Source: Alistipes sp. CAG:268
Lineage (GTDB): Bacteria > Bacteroidota > Bacteroidia > Bacteroidales > Rikenellaceae
Reading direction: 5' to 3'
Assembly: GCA_000434235.1 (NCBI GenBank)
Contig: FR892010.1
Location: forward strand, 1 to 6,209
Length of the DNA: 6,209 nt
In this document: one piece after another, positions 6,183 through 6,209 of the stretch
Layout of the letters: each line of letters opens with the position of its first letter
Numbering within the stretch: the stretch's first letter is position 1
Notes under the pieces: generated by a model
What the model was told of the DNA's origin: nothing
Seen by the model: the letters and a program-made list of their open reading frames with translations, nothing else
Database searches by the model: none
Program-made: the position numbers and the translations under genes

Positions 6183-6209
6183 GAAACCCGGACAGGGCAG
6201 AAAAGAGGC

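Overview
The window looks like a chromosomal segment from a GC-rich member of the Bacteroidota, most likely an Alistipes-like Bacteroidales. Three things support this. Each gene is preceded by a TAnnTTTG box, the -7 element of the Bacteroidota housekeeping promoter. Shine-Dalgarno sequences are missing, and the leaders just before the starts are A/T-rich. The protein variants (a GH2 enzyme of the DUF4982 type, and an outer-membrane barrel with an HFSNGNT motif) are common in that phylum. The genus assignment is inference only.

Layout. Positions 1-2696 (minus strand) carry most of a secreted GH2 glycoside hydrolase, probably a beta-galactosidase-type enzyme. Its 3' end lies beyond the left edge. 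A 313-bp divergent intergenic region (2697-3009) holds a promoter for each direction. Positions 3010-4453 (plus strand) carry a PagL/acyloxyacyl-hydrolase-like outer-membrane barrel gene. Its signal-peptide part and barrel part lie in two different reading frames, broken at an imperfect 30/31-bp tandem repeat. Next come engB/ysxC (4562-5155), the ribosome-assembly GTPase, and prs (5241-6182), PRPP synthase. Each has its own promoter, and a strong interrupted hairpin separates them. The last 27 bases hold no recognisable feature.

How they fit together. EngB and Prs are housekeeping proteins (large-subunit assembly; PRPP for nucleotide, His and Trp synthesis). The GH2 enzyme and the barrel protein are envelope or periplasmic proteins. 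Nothing shows that the four genes form one pathway, and every gene appears to be its own transcription unit. I found no CRISPR array, transposon, tRNA or rRNA, and no convincing new multi-gene system. The signals most worth a second look are the repeat-associated frame break in the barrel gene and the apparent loss of the PagL catalytic Glu. Lesser ones are the coiled-coil tail on the GH2 enzyme and the hairpin overlapping the prs promoter region.
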